A DNA stretch of 64,000 bases from Edaphobacter sp. 4G125. Its GTDB lineage: Bacteria > Acidobacteriota > Terriglobia > Terriglobales > Acidobacteriaceae. A model generated the notes under the pieces. That model worked only from the letters and a program-made list of their open reading frames with translations. It made no database searches and was not told the origin of the DNA. The DNA lies in assembly GCF_014274685.1 (NCBI RefSeq), contig NZ_CP060393.1:2229501-2293500 (forward strand), given 5' to 3'. The first letter of the stretch is position 1. Each line of letters begins with the position of its first letter. Positions 35,214-44,016 of this stretch are shown piece after piece. A program made the translations under genes and the position numbers.

Positions 35214-38200
35214 TTAGAACTGGTAACGCAATGCAAATTGCATAATACGGGGGTCGCTTGCCGAGCGAATGGAGGCAAAGCTAGTGGAGAAGTTATTGAA
35301 GTTGCTGTCGGGCTGGCCGAAGTTAGCGTGGTTCAGCGCATTGAAGAACTCTGAGCGGAACTGTACCTTTCCGTATCTCTCTCCGAGTGGGAAGCTTCTT
35401 ACAAGGGAGAGGTTTACATTCTGCAGACCAGGGCCGCTGAGCGAGTTGCGTCCGGAGTTGCCATACTGTCCTGGGTTGTTCGCTACATAGGCGCTCTTAT
35501 TAAAGAATTGCGCCAGCTTGTCCGCATGGTTGCTGTAGCTGGATCTCTGTGGATTGCCGACAACGTTCGGGCGATCATAACCAACGCCCGTTAAGGATGC
35601 GTCGCGTCCAGTGACTACATTGAAAGGCAAGCCGCTCGACATCTGAATTAGGCTGTTGACGGACCAGTTGGAAAAGACCTGGCGAAGAACAGGATTGGCG
35701 TTCTTGTAGAAGGGAATCTGGTAGACGATGGAGCCGGAGAAGACGCTACGGCGGTCGAAGTCGGAGCGCGCGCGGTCGGCGGCAGGATTAGCAGGATCTT
35801 GCGGGAACTGCCCGAGGTTTGTTGCGGAGTATTGATCGAGCAGTTTGCCCCAGGTATAGGCCAGCTTGAAGGTGAGTCCGTTGGAGTAGTTCTTCGAAAG
35901 CGAGGTCTGCATAGAGTGATAGGTTGCCGGTGAACACATACAGATAACGCGAACACTCGCGTAGGTTCCTGGCAGCAGCGGGCGCCGCGCATCGGTATTT
36001 GCCAAGGTCGCGCCGGGGCCGTAGACGGCGGGGTTGGCCTGAGTCATGCGCACGAGCCCGTGTTCCAGCTTGCCCACATAACCGATGTTGAACTGCATAC
36101 CGCCGAAGATCTCCTGTTGAATGGAAGCGCTGATGTTGTGTACATAAGGCGAGTTCAGCGTTGGAGCAAGAACCGTGAAGAGGCTCATGGGAAAGGTGAA
36201 GCGCGGGTTGGAAGGATTGTAGGTATAAGGGAAGGGGTCGACCGTGCCGCGGTATGGATCCGTGAGGCTAGAAGGCACGTTGAGAGTGTTCGAGATCACA
36301 AAGGGCTGATTGACGGCTGCATATGTGAAGATGTCGGAGCGAAGATCTTCAAAGAACAGGCCGTAAGCGGCGCGAATGCTCATACGTCCATTGCCGAGCG
36401 GATCGTATGCAACGCCAATACGAGGAGCTATGTTGGTATAGTTAGTCGCCACCAGTCCATTCTGAATATTTCTGTCCCCGGGAAATACCATCCCGAGCGG
36501 AGCTGAAGGAACGACGGTCGATTGTTGCCCGGCGCGAAATGTATTCGTACGATTTCCCGTAATGCCGAAGGGCTGGAAGATGGAGTAGCGCAGACCGAGG
36601 TTGAGGGTGACACGGTCGGTCAGGCGATAGTCGTCTTGCACAAATGCGTAGCCATCCCAGGTCTTCGCGTTGCGATGGTATGGGCTGGCCTGCAGAAGAG
36701 TTGCCGGACGGCCAATGAGGAAATCGGCGAATGCGTTGCCGGTTACTGTAATCGTCGAGCCGGGGTTCGACGGATTGGGAACGGTTCCAGCGGTCCTGGT
36801 TCCATTGAAGGTAAACGTCCCGTTGTTGCCTGAAGAGCCGAAGTTGTAGAGCTCGAGCCGTTCGATTTCGCCGCCGACGCTGATGGAATGCTTACCGTGC
36901 GTCCACCGGAACGTATCGCCGAGCTGATAGATGTTGTCATGCTCGTTGAACAGGTCGGTTACGTTGAGATTGATAAAACCGCTGATGTTGATGTTGGGCA
37001 GCTGCGGTGAGATGACACCAGGAAAGTTCGCGCCGAAATCGGAGAGCTGCCGAGTATCCTTCTGGGTTACGTTGGAATCGATTCTTGCTACCGAGAGGCG
37101 AAGCTCGTTCAGCAGGGAAGAGGAAAAGGCGTGCGTTGCGCCTAGAACCCAGCTTTGCAGGCTGAGCGAGGTATCGCTGGTCGCGTAGGGAGCGAAGGTG
37201 CCAGCCTGATTCGTCAGCGTGCCTTTGTCGCGGAAGTAACGGACATAGAGAGAGTCCTTTTGCGTCACGTTGTAGTCGGCGCGTCCGACGTACTGATCAT
37301 CCACTGACGGATTCGGGACCTGGATGGAGACGTTGGAGCCTGTGGGAGAGGAAGCAACAAACTGATTCAGGATGCGGACGGCCGTGGGGTCAAAGTCCGA
37401 CGTTGGAATCTGACCGACATAGACGCTGTTACGAATAGGGTCACGCATGATCAGAGGATTGCCCGACGCATCGGTGAACATTCCATTGCGCTGCGCCTGC
37501 GTGGGAACGAATGACGGTGCAAGGATCTGTGTCTGGTGAATGCGAGTTCCCTGATAGGAGAAGAAGCCGAAGAGTTTATTGCGTATGATCGGTCCACCGA
37601 GCGTGCCGCCAAACTGGTTCTGAATCAGGGTTGGCTTCTTGTTGGGCGGGCGGGTAAAGTAGTTTCGCGCATTCAACGCCGTGTTACGTAGGTAGTCATA
37701 GGCGGAACCATGAAACTTGTTGGTACCGGCGCGTGTCACAGCAATAAAGATCCCGCCCGAATTGCGGCCATACTCGGCGCTGGGACTGGAGGTCAAGATC
37801 TGAAACTCCTGCAGCGCATCAGGATTGGGAAGATTGAGGGCCGTATTCTGCGTAATGTTTTTCCACGAGGCTCCATCGAAACGGAACTCGTTTTGCGTAT
37901 CGCGGCCTCCGGCTACAGTAATGCTGGGGCCGCTGCGGCTCTGCGTCTGTACCGTTGGTGCTGCGAGAATGTTGGTCACGCCCGGCACTACTGCAGCGAG
38001 CTGCATCGCGTTGCGTCCGTTGAGGGGCAACTCCTGAATGCGTTCGCGGTCAACCAACTCGCCCATGACAGCAGAGTGGGTATCGACGGTATTGACCTGC
38101 GCATCGACCTGCACTGTCTGTGACGCGGCGCCTAGTGAAAGCGTGATGTCGACACGTGCATTCTGGTTAACCACAAGCGTGATGCCTGTCTGCACGAATG

Positions 38201-38474
38201 TCTGAAAACCATTCATCGTTGCCCTAAGCTCATAGGCACCGATGGGGAGGTTTGTGAACAGATAACCTCCCTCATTATCGGTGGGTATCGTACGCGTGAA
38301 GGACGTGCCGGCATTGGTAACTGTCACCTCTGCGCCGGGTATAACAGCTCCGCTTGAATCATGCACGACACCCAGCATCGAGGCTGTCGTGCTCTGAGCA
38401 TGAAGCTGGTGAGTTGATAGAAAACCAAAGAAGAAAAATGCAACAAAGGCTGAGAGAGAGAGAGTCCGGAACAT
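35214..38474 (-). CDS. Oar-type TonB-dependent receptor with carboxypeptidase-regulatory N-terminus
   Basis: 1086 residues from the ATG at 38474, which has GGAGG nine bases upstream. An eight-codon longer frame exists. A signal peptide (ending LHAQ) leads to a carboxypeptidase-regulatory domain (TASMLGVVHDSSGAVIPGAEVTV... PIGAYELRATMNGFQTF), a plug region (RIQELPLNGRNAMQLAAVVPGV... DALQEFQILTSSPSAEYGRNSGG), and a large beta-barrel ending in ALRYQF with a terminal Phe. This is the large acidobacterial OmpA/Oar-like receptor family, likely importing oligosaccharides through the outer membrane. It is followed by the hydrolase gene 34 bases downstream, suggesting a joint operon. Confidence 0.93.
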   Translation of the reverse strand: MFRTLSLSAFVAFFFFGFLSTHQLHAQSTTASMLGVVHDSSGAVIPGAEVTVTNAGTSFTRTIPTDNEGGYLFTNLPIGAYELRATMNGFQTFVQTGITLVVNQNARVDITLSLGAASQTVQVDAQVNTVDTHSAVMGELVDRERIQELPLNGRNAMQLAAVVPGVTNILAAPTVQTQSRSGPSITVAGGRDTQNEFRFDGASWKNITQNTALNLPNPDALQEFQILTSSPSAEYGRNSGGIFIAVTRAGTNKFHGSAYDYLRNTALNARNYFTRPPNKKPTLIQNQFGGTLGGPIIRNKLFGFFSYQGTRIHQTQILAPSFVPTQAQRNGMFTDASGNPLIMRDPIRNSVYVGQIPTSDFDPTAVRILNQFVASSPTGSNVSIQVPNPSVDDQYVGRADYNVTQKDSLYVRYFRDKGTLTNQAGTFAPYATSDTSLSLQSWVLGATHAFSSSLLNELRLSVARIDSNVTQKDTRQLSDFGANFPGVISPQLPNINISGFINLNVTDLFNEHDNIYQLGDTFRWTHGKHSISVGGEIERLELYNFGSSGNNGTFTFNGTRTAGTVPNPSNPGSTITVTGNAFADFLIGRPATLLQASPYHRNAKTWDGYAFVQDDYRLTDRVTLNLGLRYSIFQPFGITGNRTNTFRAGQQSTVVPSAPLGMVFPGDRNIQNGLVATNYTNIAPRIGVAYDPLGNGRMSIRAAYGLFFEDLRSDIFTYAAVNQPFVISNTLNVPSSLTDPYRGTVDPFPYTYNPSNPRFTFPMSLFTVLAPTLNSPYVHNISASIQQEIFGGMQFNIGYVGKLEHGLVRMTQANPAVYGPGATLANTDARRPLLPGTYASVRVICMCSPATYHSMQTSLSKNYSNGLTFKLAYTWGKLLDQYSATNLGQFPQDPANPAADRARSDFDRRSVFSGSIVYQIPFYKNANPVLRQVFSNWSVNSLIQMSSGLPFNVVTGRDASLTGVGYDRPNVVGNPQRSSYSNHADKLAQFFNKSAYVANNPGQYGNSGRNSLSGPGLQNVNLSLVRSFPLGERYGKVQFRSEFFNALNHANFGQPDSNFNNFSTSFASIRSASDPRIMQFALRYQF

Positions 38475-38522
38475 ATATGTGTGCCTCCGTACGATCAATG
38501 ACGGTGTAATTTCATGCCCTCG

Positions 38523-38548
38523 GGTATTGAACTTTCGAGTTCGATACC
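38523..38548. promoter_or_regulatory. Inverted repeat between the dehydrogenase and TonB receptor genes
   Basis: Ten-base arms GGTATTGAAC (38523-38532) and GTTCGATACC (38539-38548), one mismatch, six-base spacer. It sits about 50 bases upstream of the receptor start. It has no T-run, so an operator or attenuating hairpin is more likely than a terminator. Confidence 0.45.
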
Positions 38549-38576
38549 TACGAAGGCGAGCATCTTTTCGAAAGAG

Positions 38577-39485
38577 CTAAACCGGGCCTATTAGCTCGGC
38601 CTGCCGAACTTTGCAGAATGCGACATCTTCCAGCGCACGAATAGAGCCGCTGATGTCTTCGTCGCCATATCCCATTGCAATGGCCGAACGAAGCTGTTGC
38701 TGTGAAGAGGCGGTGACTGGAAGAGGTATGGTCAGCTCGGCCCCCACGGCGATCGCTAATGCAAGATCCTTTTCCAGCCACCGCACGGAGAAGGTCGGCG
38801 AAAAATCTCCGCGCAGTACCGTTTCGGCCTTTGCCGCCACGTAGCCTGATCTCGCTCCGGTGTTGTTGATGATATCGATCATCACCTCTGGGGCTACTCC
38901 ACCCTTTGTGCTGAGAACAAGACCTTCATTGAAGGCCTGAATGATATTTCCTAGGATCAGATTCTGCGTCACCTTGGCGTGCAGACCTTTTCCATGCTTT
39001 CCGCAGTAATAAAGCCGCTGCCCCATTGCTTCAAGCAGGGGGCGTGCCTCTTCGAAGACGGCCTTGTCACCGCCGACCATAAACGACAACGTTCCTGTCT
39101 CAGCGCCGACCTTTGAACCTGTACACGGCGCATCGAGAAAGCGAATCTGTTTGCTGCCAAGTTCCACGGCGATTTCTTTGCTTACCATCGGAGAGATCGT
39201 GCTGCAATCGACGATGAGTGAGCCTGGCCGCGCGGTCCTGATGAGGCCACTTGCGCCAAGGATGACCTCACGTGACATCTCTGTATTGCCCACGCAGAGA
39301 AAGATGACGTCGCTGTTCCGGGCGACTTCTGCTGGCGTGTCCGCTAGCTCGCAACCGTTCGCTTTTGCAAAGCGTGTCACCTTCTCGCGGTTATGCGACC
39401 ACACCGTCAGATGATGACCTGCCTGAATGAGCCGCAGTGTCATCGGAGCCCCCATAATTCCCAGACCTAGAAAACCAATATTCAT
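38577..39485 (-). CDS. Beta-hydroxyacid dehydrogenase family (tartronate-semialdehyde reductase-like)
   Basis: 302 residues, cytoplasmic NAD(P)-dependent. Rossmann motif GFLGLGIMGAPM at residues 4-15, the substrate loop DAPCTGSKVGAETGTLSFMVGGD (about 118-140) and catalytic Lys171 in HAKVTQN. The family includes 3-hydroxyisobutyrate dehydrogenase, tartronate-semialdehyde reductase and succinic-semialdehyde reductases. The usual DAPVSGG is DAPCTGS here. It is the first gene of the cluster read away from the FadR-type regulator, so a sugar-acid or related intermediate is a likely substrate. The exact substrate is unknown. Confidence 0.88.
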   Translation of the reverse strand: MNIGFLGLGIMGAPMTLRLIQAGHHLTVWSHNREKVTRFAKANGCELADTPAEVARNSDVIFLCVGNTEMSREVILGASGLIRTARPGSLIVDCSTISPMVSKEIAVELGSKQIRFLDAPCTGSKVGAETGTLSFMVGGDKAVFEEARPLLEAMGQRLYYCGKHGKGLHAKVTQNLILGNIIQAFNEGLVLSTKGGVAPEVMIDIINNTGARSGYVAAKAETVLRGDFSPTFSVRWLEKDLALAIAVGAELTIPLPVTASSQQQLRSAIAMGYGDEDISGSIRALEDVAFCKVRQAELIGPV

Positions 39486-39574
39486 TGAGGCAGAACTCCC
39501 CGGTACAAGATGTGGTGCTTTCGCACAGAAACGAACTGGTCCTTCATGTAAAAATTATCGAGAAGGTTGTCATA

Positions 39575-39585
39575 TTGTCAGACCA
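39575..39585. promoter_or_regulatory. Consensus FadR-type operator
   Basis: TTGTCAGACCA matches the FadR-subfamily consensus TnGTnnnACnA at every fixed position. It lies between a divergent dehydrogenase gene and a FadR-type regulator gene, 55 bases before the regulator start. Three TTGTC pieces (39567, 39575, 39586) surround it, which could mean more than one binding site. Confidence 0.65.
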
Positions 39586-39639
39586 TTGTCAAGCGATTTT
39601 AATCTTGCTTTGCCCAACGACTCATGTACCTTGAAAAAG

Positions 39640-40419
39640 ATGGAACGCACACAGACGTCTCTTAAGAAGACAAGCCAGATAAGACTCAAGCCCATCCACA
39701 GGAGCTCGATTAGCGACAACATTGTTCAGCAGATCATCGCTCTGATTTCGAGCGGCGAGCTGAAGGCGGGGCAGCGCCTGCCGTCAGAGAGAGACCTCTG
39801 TCTGCGCTTTGGCGCCGGACGCTCGTCGTTGCGGGAGGCATTGCGCTGCCTTTCCATCATGGGTGTACTCACAGCCCGTGTAGGAGATGGGACCTCCGTC
39901 GCCATGGATGGAAACAAGTTTCTGGAGACGGTGCTGCAATGGCGGATGAGTGTGCAGCAGCATAAGATCGAAGATTTGATGCAAGTGCGTATCGCACTGG
40001 AAGGCATCAGTTCGGAGGCAGCAGCAACTAATGCAGATGAGGCTGATCTCAAAACCCTGGAAGATCTGATCGCGAAGATGGAGAATGTTGTCAGCGATCC
40101 CAAACGCTTCGCTGCTTTAGATCTGGAACTTCATCTCGCACTGGCTAGAAGCTCGAAGAATAAACTTCTTCTCGATTTGATTACTCTGATCCAAGGGCAG
40201 CTCGAGCGTGGCGTGTCAAGAGTTCTGCAGACACAGAATGCCATCCCCCTTTCTGTAAAAGAACATCGCAATATCATTGCAGCGATCATTGCGCGTCGTC
40301 CAGAAAAAGCACATGAAGCGATGGATACCCATCTAAAAGCAGCTATACGGCGTTATCGGAATTCAATAGCAGAGCAGAGTGATCCAAAGCGATGGAAGAC
40401 TGAGGGAAGGGCTCCCTGA
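39640..40419 (+). CDS. FadR-subfamily GntR transcriptional regulator
   Basis: 259 residues from the ATG at 39640. The frame is open further upstream across the divergent gene's start, but that extension has no family resemblance. A TTG at 39631 is an alternative start. N-terminal winged helix (about 20-90: VQQIIALISSGELKAGQRLPSERDLCLRFGAGRSSLREALRCLSIMGVLTAR). C-terminal FCD-type helical effector domain (about 100-240: DLMQVRIALEGISSEAAA, ALDLELHLALARSSKN, EHRNIIAAIIARRPEKA) with the acidic and histidine residues expected for metal/carboxylate binding. It likely senses a sugar acid and represses the adjacent divergent cluster through the operator at 39575. Confidence 0.92.
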   Translation: MERTQTSLKKTSQIRLKPIHRSSISDNIVQQIIALISSGELKAGQRLPSERDLCLRFGAGRSSLREALRCLSIMGVLTARVGDGTSVAMDGNKFLETVLQWRMSVQQHKIEDLMQVRIALEGISSEAAATNADEADLKTLEDLIAKMENVVSDPKRFAALDLELHLALARSSKNKLLLDLITLIQGQLERGVSRVLQTQNAIPLSVKEHRNIIAAIIARRPEKAHEAMDTHLKAAIRRYRNSIAEQSDPKRWKTEGRAP

Positions 40420-40642
40420 AACCGACGATTCAACCTGTTCGTCGAGCAACAGTTCAGCTAACTCTAAAGCGAAGAATGATTGTAAGAGTTGCGGTTATCC
40501 AACGTCAGGAGCTGGAACCATTGCGGAAGGCCGTCAATCAACGCAACCGGCGTAAAAATCGTTTGGCCAGGTTTTGGAAAATGATGAGTATGGGGCAGAC
40601 GATTTGAATCGGTATCTGCTCGCTGGTTGAGGTTTTAGATGG

Positions 40643-40715
40643 TGGACGCGGAAGGAATCGAACCTTCAACCTGTCGATTAAGAGTCGAATGCTCTGCCAG
40701 TTGAGCTACGCGTCC
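40643..40715 (-). tRNA. tRNA-Lys (anticodon CTT)
   Basis: Read on the minus strand, a complete cloverleaf of 73 bases without encoded CCA. Acceptor stem GGACGCG/CGCGTCC, D-arm GCTC/GAGC, anticodon loop CTCTTAA giving CTT, five-base variable loop, T-arm GAAGG-TTCGATT-CCTTC, discriminator A. The base pair at the top of the anticodon stem (27-43) is T-C, not a Watson-Crick pair. The remainder pairs normally. Confidence 0.95.
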
Positions 40716-40798
40716 AGGATTTATGCAATTCCTCAGGGAGAGGAACATCGTATGAGAGCCGTTGGTGGCTGCGATCACTTGACTTGTTAAGGATAACA

Positions 40799-40830
40799 CA
40801 GCCTGCAGGTTAAATGTGGCCTGCAGGCTG
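40799..40830 (-). terminator. Terminator after mqnD
   Basis: 11-bp arms CAGCCTGCAGG (40799-40809) and CCTGCAGGCTG (40820-40830) with a ten-base loop, directly after the mqnD stop codon on the minus strand. It also lies between mqnD and the downstream tRNA gene. Confidence 0.7.
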
Positions 40831-40834
40831 CGTT

Positions 40835-41689
40835 TTAGCCCACAAAATCAACTTTTGCGCGATGCGGAATGATTCCACGGTCGTACCCCATCTCCAGCAG
40901 CTTGCGGATGGCTTCGCGTCCGTCCTTGCCATAGTTCAAGGTGCGTTCGTTGACATACATTCCGACGAAGCGGTTCGCCAGGTTTGTGTCGAGATCGCGT
41001 GCGAATTGCATGGCATACGCAAGGGCTTCTTCGCGATGGTCCAGCGCATGTTGAATGCTGTCACGCAGAGCGTTGGTTGCCATCAACATCGTCTCCTGTC
41101 CGAGGGAACGACGGATGGCATTGCCGCCAAGCGGAAGAGGAAGCCCTGTCTGTTCACGCCACCACTGGCCCAGGTCGAGCAACTTGATTAAACCGTCATT
41201 CGCATAGGTGAGTTGGCCTTCATGGATAATGAGGCCGGCGTCGAACTCTCCTGAGACTACAGAGGGGATGATTTTATCGAAAGGAACCACGCTATATTCG
41301 ATATCCGGGGCGAAGAGCCGAAGCGCAAGGAAGGCGGTCGTAAGAGTTCCAGGAACCGCGATACGGGTCTTCTGCGCTTCAGCGAGGGTGAGCTTGGGAT
41401 TGGCGACAATCATGGGGCCATATCCTTCTCCGACGCTGCCTCCACAGGCCATCAGCGTGTAGTTGTCCTGCAGGTAGGGATAGGCGTGGAAGGAGATCGC
41501 TGTGACATCGTAAAAAGCCTCGTTAATTGCCTTGTGGTTGAGGGTTTCAATGTCGGTCAGCACATGCGTAAATTTGTAGCCAGGTACCCGAACCTTGTTG
41601 GTGGCTAGGCCATAAAACATAAATGCATCATCGGAGTCGGGACTATGAGCAATGTTGATCTCTTGAACTGAGGCTTGCGGGGCGGTCAT
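40835..41689 (-). CDS. mqnD: 1,4-dihydroxy-6-naphthoate synthase MqnD (futalosine menaquinone pathway)
   Basis: 284 residues from the ATG at 41689, with GAGG about 12 bases upstream. A longer frame (to 41737) lacks family resemblance. MqnD converts cyclic dehypoxanthine futalosine to 1,4-dihydroxy-6-naphthoate in the cytoplasm. Family marks: IAHSPDSDDAFMFYGL at the start, YDVTAISFHAYPYL, GEGYGPMIV, EFDAGLIIHEGQLTY with the active-site histidine, and LPLPLGGNAIRR. Its presence says that this organism makes menaquinone by the futalosine route. Other mqn genes are not in the window. Confidence 0.93.
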   Translation of the reverse strand: MTAPQASVQEINIAHSPDSDDAFMFYGLATNKVRVPGYKFTHVLTDIETLNHKAINEAFYDVTAISFHAYPYLQDNYTLMACGGSVGEGYGPMIVANPKLTLAEAQKTRIAVPGTLTTAFLALRLFAPDIEYSVVPFDKIIPSVVSGEFDAGLIIHEGQLTYANDGLIKLLDLGQWWREQTGLPLPLGGNAIRRSLGQETMLMATNALRDSIQHALDHREEALAYAMQFARDLDTNLANRFVGMYVNERTLNYGKDGREAIRKLLEMGYDRGIIPHRAKVDFVG

Positions 41690-41768
41690 GATGCGAGATT
41701 CCTCAAAAGTTATAAAGCGACATGGAAAGGAGGCCACTGCTGGTCTCTAGAAATGGTAGATCGAAGTT

Positions 41769-42362
41769 TCAGGCGCGGCGCCAGCGATGGAGCGAAGTCG
41801 CAAGCCCTGCCGCGGCAGCAACCTTGACGATCTCGCCGGGAAGGAAGGGAGCAATCGCCATCGTCCAGATGTGGGATGCGCTGAGGTGAAGTAGCTGGGC
41901 CAACCAGAGTGATCCGCAGCTGAAGATGATGAATGTGGCAAGAACTCCAGCGAAGGCAGCACGAACATAGATGGAGCTGAAGCGAATGGAACGAAAGGCC
42001 CAACCGGCTACGGCCGCTGCAAAGGGATAGGAGAGAAGGTATCCGCCCGTAGGCCCGAAAATCTGGGCGAGCCCACCTACCCCCTGCGGATTGAATACGG
42101 GAAGCCCCATAGCTCCTTCTGCCAAGTACAGAGCAAGCACAGAGAAGCCGGTAACTGGGCCTAGCATCAATCCTATGAGCAGGACGGCAAAATTCTGAAG
42201 TGTCAGCGGAACCGGGGTGAAAGGCAACGGGATCGAAATGTGCGCGCATGCGCCGACAAAGAGTGTAGCGGCAAAGGCAATCACGAAACGGCCAGGTATG
42301 GACTGAGGAAGAGCGCGAGAAGAAGTTTGAGAAAATTCCGAATTAGAAAGGGTAGATTGCAT
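41769..42362 (-). CDS. bioY: BioY biotin transporter (ECF S-component)
   Basis: 197 residues, six membrane helices. Family marks are the early IPLPFTPVPLTLQNFAVLLIGLMLGP and GPTGGYLLSYPFAA, which form the biotin site, and the late PFLPGEIVKVAAAAGLAT. BioY can work alone or with an energy-coupling BioMN module, which is not present here. It starts 16 bases after a small membrane-protein gene on the same strand. Confidence 0.94.
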   Translation of the reverse strand: MQSTLSNSEFSQTSSRALPQSIPGRFVIAFAATLFVGACAHISIPLPFTPVPLTLQNFAVLLIGLMLGPVTGFSVLALYLAEGAMGLPVFNPQGVGGLAQIFGPTGGYLLSYPFAAAVAGWAFRSIRFSSIYVRAAFAGVLATFIIFSCGSLWLAQLLHLSASHIWTMAIAPFLPGEIVKVAAAAGLATSLHRWRRA

Positions 42363-42377
42363 AAAAATCCTTTCACG

Positions 42378-42791
42378 CTAAAAGCGTTTGGCTGAAGCTG
42401 ACCGTAAACCAGAGACTACATGAAGGGTATCGGCATGGACATCGTTTCGGTGCTCAAGGCTCGTGTTCGAGTTTGTTTCGCAAGAGCGATGAACGATGTG
42501 GAGTCCGTCTTTCTGGGAGGGAGAAATAGGGTCTTTTTTTGCGGTAATAGAGTGTACTGTCTGATGCGAGCGCACCCTCATTGAGCGCGGAGATCCATAT
42601 TCGGTTGCCGCTTTAAGATGCTCCTCAAAACTGGGGGGAGGAGGAGGCTCGTGGTGGTTCTTACGTTGGCTGGCACGGATATGGTGAACGATAGCCACCG
42701 TTGCTCCGACCAGGGCAAGACCGCAAAGCATCGAGATAGCAAAAAGGATATGCACCATGAGAAGGATACCAAGCACGGGAGCGTCGTGCAT
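42378..42791 (-). CDS. Small membrane protein of unknown function
   Basis: 137 residues from the ATG at 42791, preceded by GGAAGGA at a good distance. A longer upstream frame (to 42875) is unlikely. One long hydrophobic stretch at the N-terminus (about 5-36, possibly two close helices) is followed by a basic segment, a run of five prolines (HEPPPPPSF) and a polar, His- and Ser-rich tail that looks disordered. No family was recognised. It is encoded 16 bases before bioY, but no link to biotin is known. Confidence 0.55.
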   Translation of the reverse strand: MHDAPVLGILLMVHILFAISMLCGLALVGATVAIVHHIRASQRKNHHEPPPPPSFEEHLKAATEYGSPRSMRVRSHQTVHSITAKKDPISPSQKDGLHIVHRSCETNSNTSLEHRNDVHADTLHVVSGLRSASAKRF

Positions 42792-42921
42792 CGGATTCCT
42801 TCCAGTACATGCGGAAAACTCTTGTTGAGGCCACTTTGAGTACAAACTAGGTACATATCTATGTCCAAAAGCCAAATTCTTGAAGGTTTATAGCTTGGAA
42901 ATCTGTACTCTTATCTAGACG

Positions 42922-43317
42922 ATGACCATTACAGGCACAAAGGACGCGCAGCACTCCCATCACGGCGTGGTGATGCATGTGGTTCTGTGGGCCGTAGGTG
43001 GTTGGCGCCGGTGGGCGACCGTTGCAGCGGCAGCACTCGCAATTGGTCTTGGATACCATGTGGTGTTCGGTCAGAATGGTCTAATCTCCTACGAACGAAA
43101 GACTCATGACGCAAAATTGCTGGACCAGCAGTTGAAGACGCTGCAGCACGAAAACGAGTTGCTCAAAGGACATGTCGAGCGGTTGCAGAATGATCCAAGC
43201 GCGATTGAGCATCAGGCGCGCGAGGAGCTCCACTACACGCGCCCCGGTGAGGTGATCTATACATTGCCTGCGACCTCGGGGGCGTCGACGCCTTCCTCTA
43301 AGACCTCTCGTCCATAG
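42922..43317 (+). CDS. ftsB: FtsB/DivIC-type septum formation initiator
   Basis: 131 residues. A cytoplasmic N-terminus precedes one membrane helix (about 33-48), then a coiled coil (about 60-95: DQQLKTLQHENELLKGHVERLQND) and the characteristic AREELHYTRPGEVIYTLP after it. FtsB with FtsL and FtsQ forms a periplasmic divisome subcomplex. The Ser/Thr-rich C-terminal tail is probably disordered. The gene stands alone and is divergent from the bioY-side genes. Confidence 0.9.
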   Translation: MTITGTKDAQHSHHGVVMHVVLWAVGGWRRWATVAAAALAIGLGYHVVFGQNGLISYERKTHDAKLLDQQLKTLQHENELLKGHVERLQNDPSAIEHQAREELHYTRPGEVIYTLPATSGASTPSSKTSRP

Positions 43318-43374
43318 ATCTCTTCTCATATCTTCACATCTGCTTGCGATACTCTTCTCAGCAGAAGAGGATTT

Positions 43375-44016
43375 ATGAGATTTGAAGTAGAAAAGGCAAA
43401 ACCTCGCGAGATTTATAACCTTTTGATCGGCTTGGTCGCACCTCGTCCTATTGCGCTGGTTACAAGTATGGATGAAAACGGTGTTCTGAATGCCGCGCCG
43501 TTCAGCGCCTATAACTATTTTTCGACTGACCCTCCAATTGTAGGTATCGGAGTTACGGACCGGCCGGCCGTTGATTTCGTCCCAAAAGATACAGCGCGGA
43601 ATATTCGCCGGACGGGGGAATTCGTGATCAATGTTGTAACAGAAGACCTCGCTGAACAAATGAATATCTGCGCGACGGACTTTCCAGCGGGCGTGTCGGA
43701 ACTCGAAATGGCAAAGCTCGAAACTGTTCCTTCGGAACTTGTCAAAGTGCCACGGATTGCCCGAGCGCACGCTGCTCTGGAATGCCGGGAGCATACTACT
43801 TTAGAGGTTGGCCGTTCCCGCATCGTCCTGGGGCGTGTCGTTTCTATCTATGTGGAAGACAGGTATGTCGATCCTGCTGGATCGTACATCCGAGCCGAAG
43901 AATTGCATGCAATCGGCAGAATGAATGGACTCGGGGCCTACGTACGAACGCGCGACAGCTTTATAAGTATTCCGCGAATCTCCTACGAAGAGTGGAAGAG
44001 AAGAGAGCAGGGTTAG
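43375..44016 (+). CDS. Flavin reductase-like FMN-binding protein
   Basis: 213 residues of the flavin reductase-like domain: IGLVAPRPIALVTSMDENGVLNAAPFSAYNYFSTDPPIVGIG, then KDTARNIRRTGEFVINVVTEDL. These are the FMN-binding segments of the family. It begins with GAGGATTT upstream of the ATG. The family includes NAD(P)H:flavin oxidoreductases and pyridoxamine oxidase-like proteins. The partner monooxygenase or true substrate is not evident. It ends in a 4-base overlap with the convergent mlaF gene. Confidence 0.88.
   Translation: MRFEVEKAKPREIYNLLIGLVAPRPIALVTSMDENGVLNAAPFSAYNYFSTDPPIVGIGVTDRPAVDFVPKDTARNIRRTGEFVINVVTEDLAEQMNICATDFPAGVSELEMAKLETVPSELVKVPRIARAHAALECREHTTLEVGRSRIVLGRVVSIYVEDRYVDPAGSYIRAEELHAIGRMNGLGAYVRTRDSFISIPRISYEEWKRREQG

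Noticed and set aside
39427..39639. N-terminal extension of the FadR-type regulator
   Set aside because: It overlaps the start of the divergent dehydrogenase gene and lacks similarity to the family; the ATG at 39640 begins the conserved part.
41738..42921. Biotin or other riboswitch upstream of bioY
   Set aside because: The gene before bioY is a small membrane-protein gene with a short gap; no conserved riboswitch fold was recognised.
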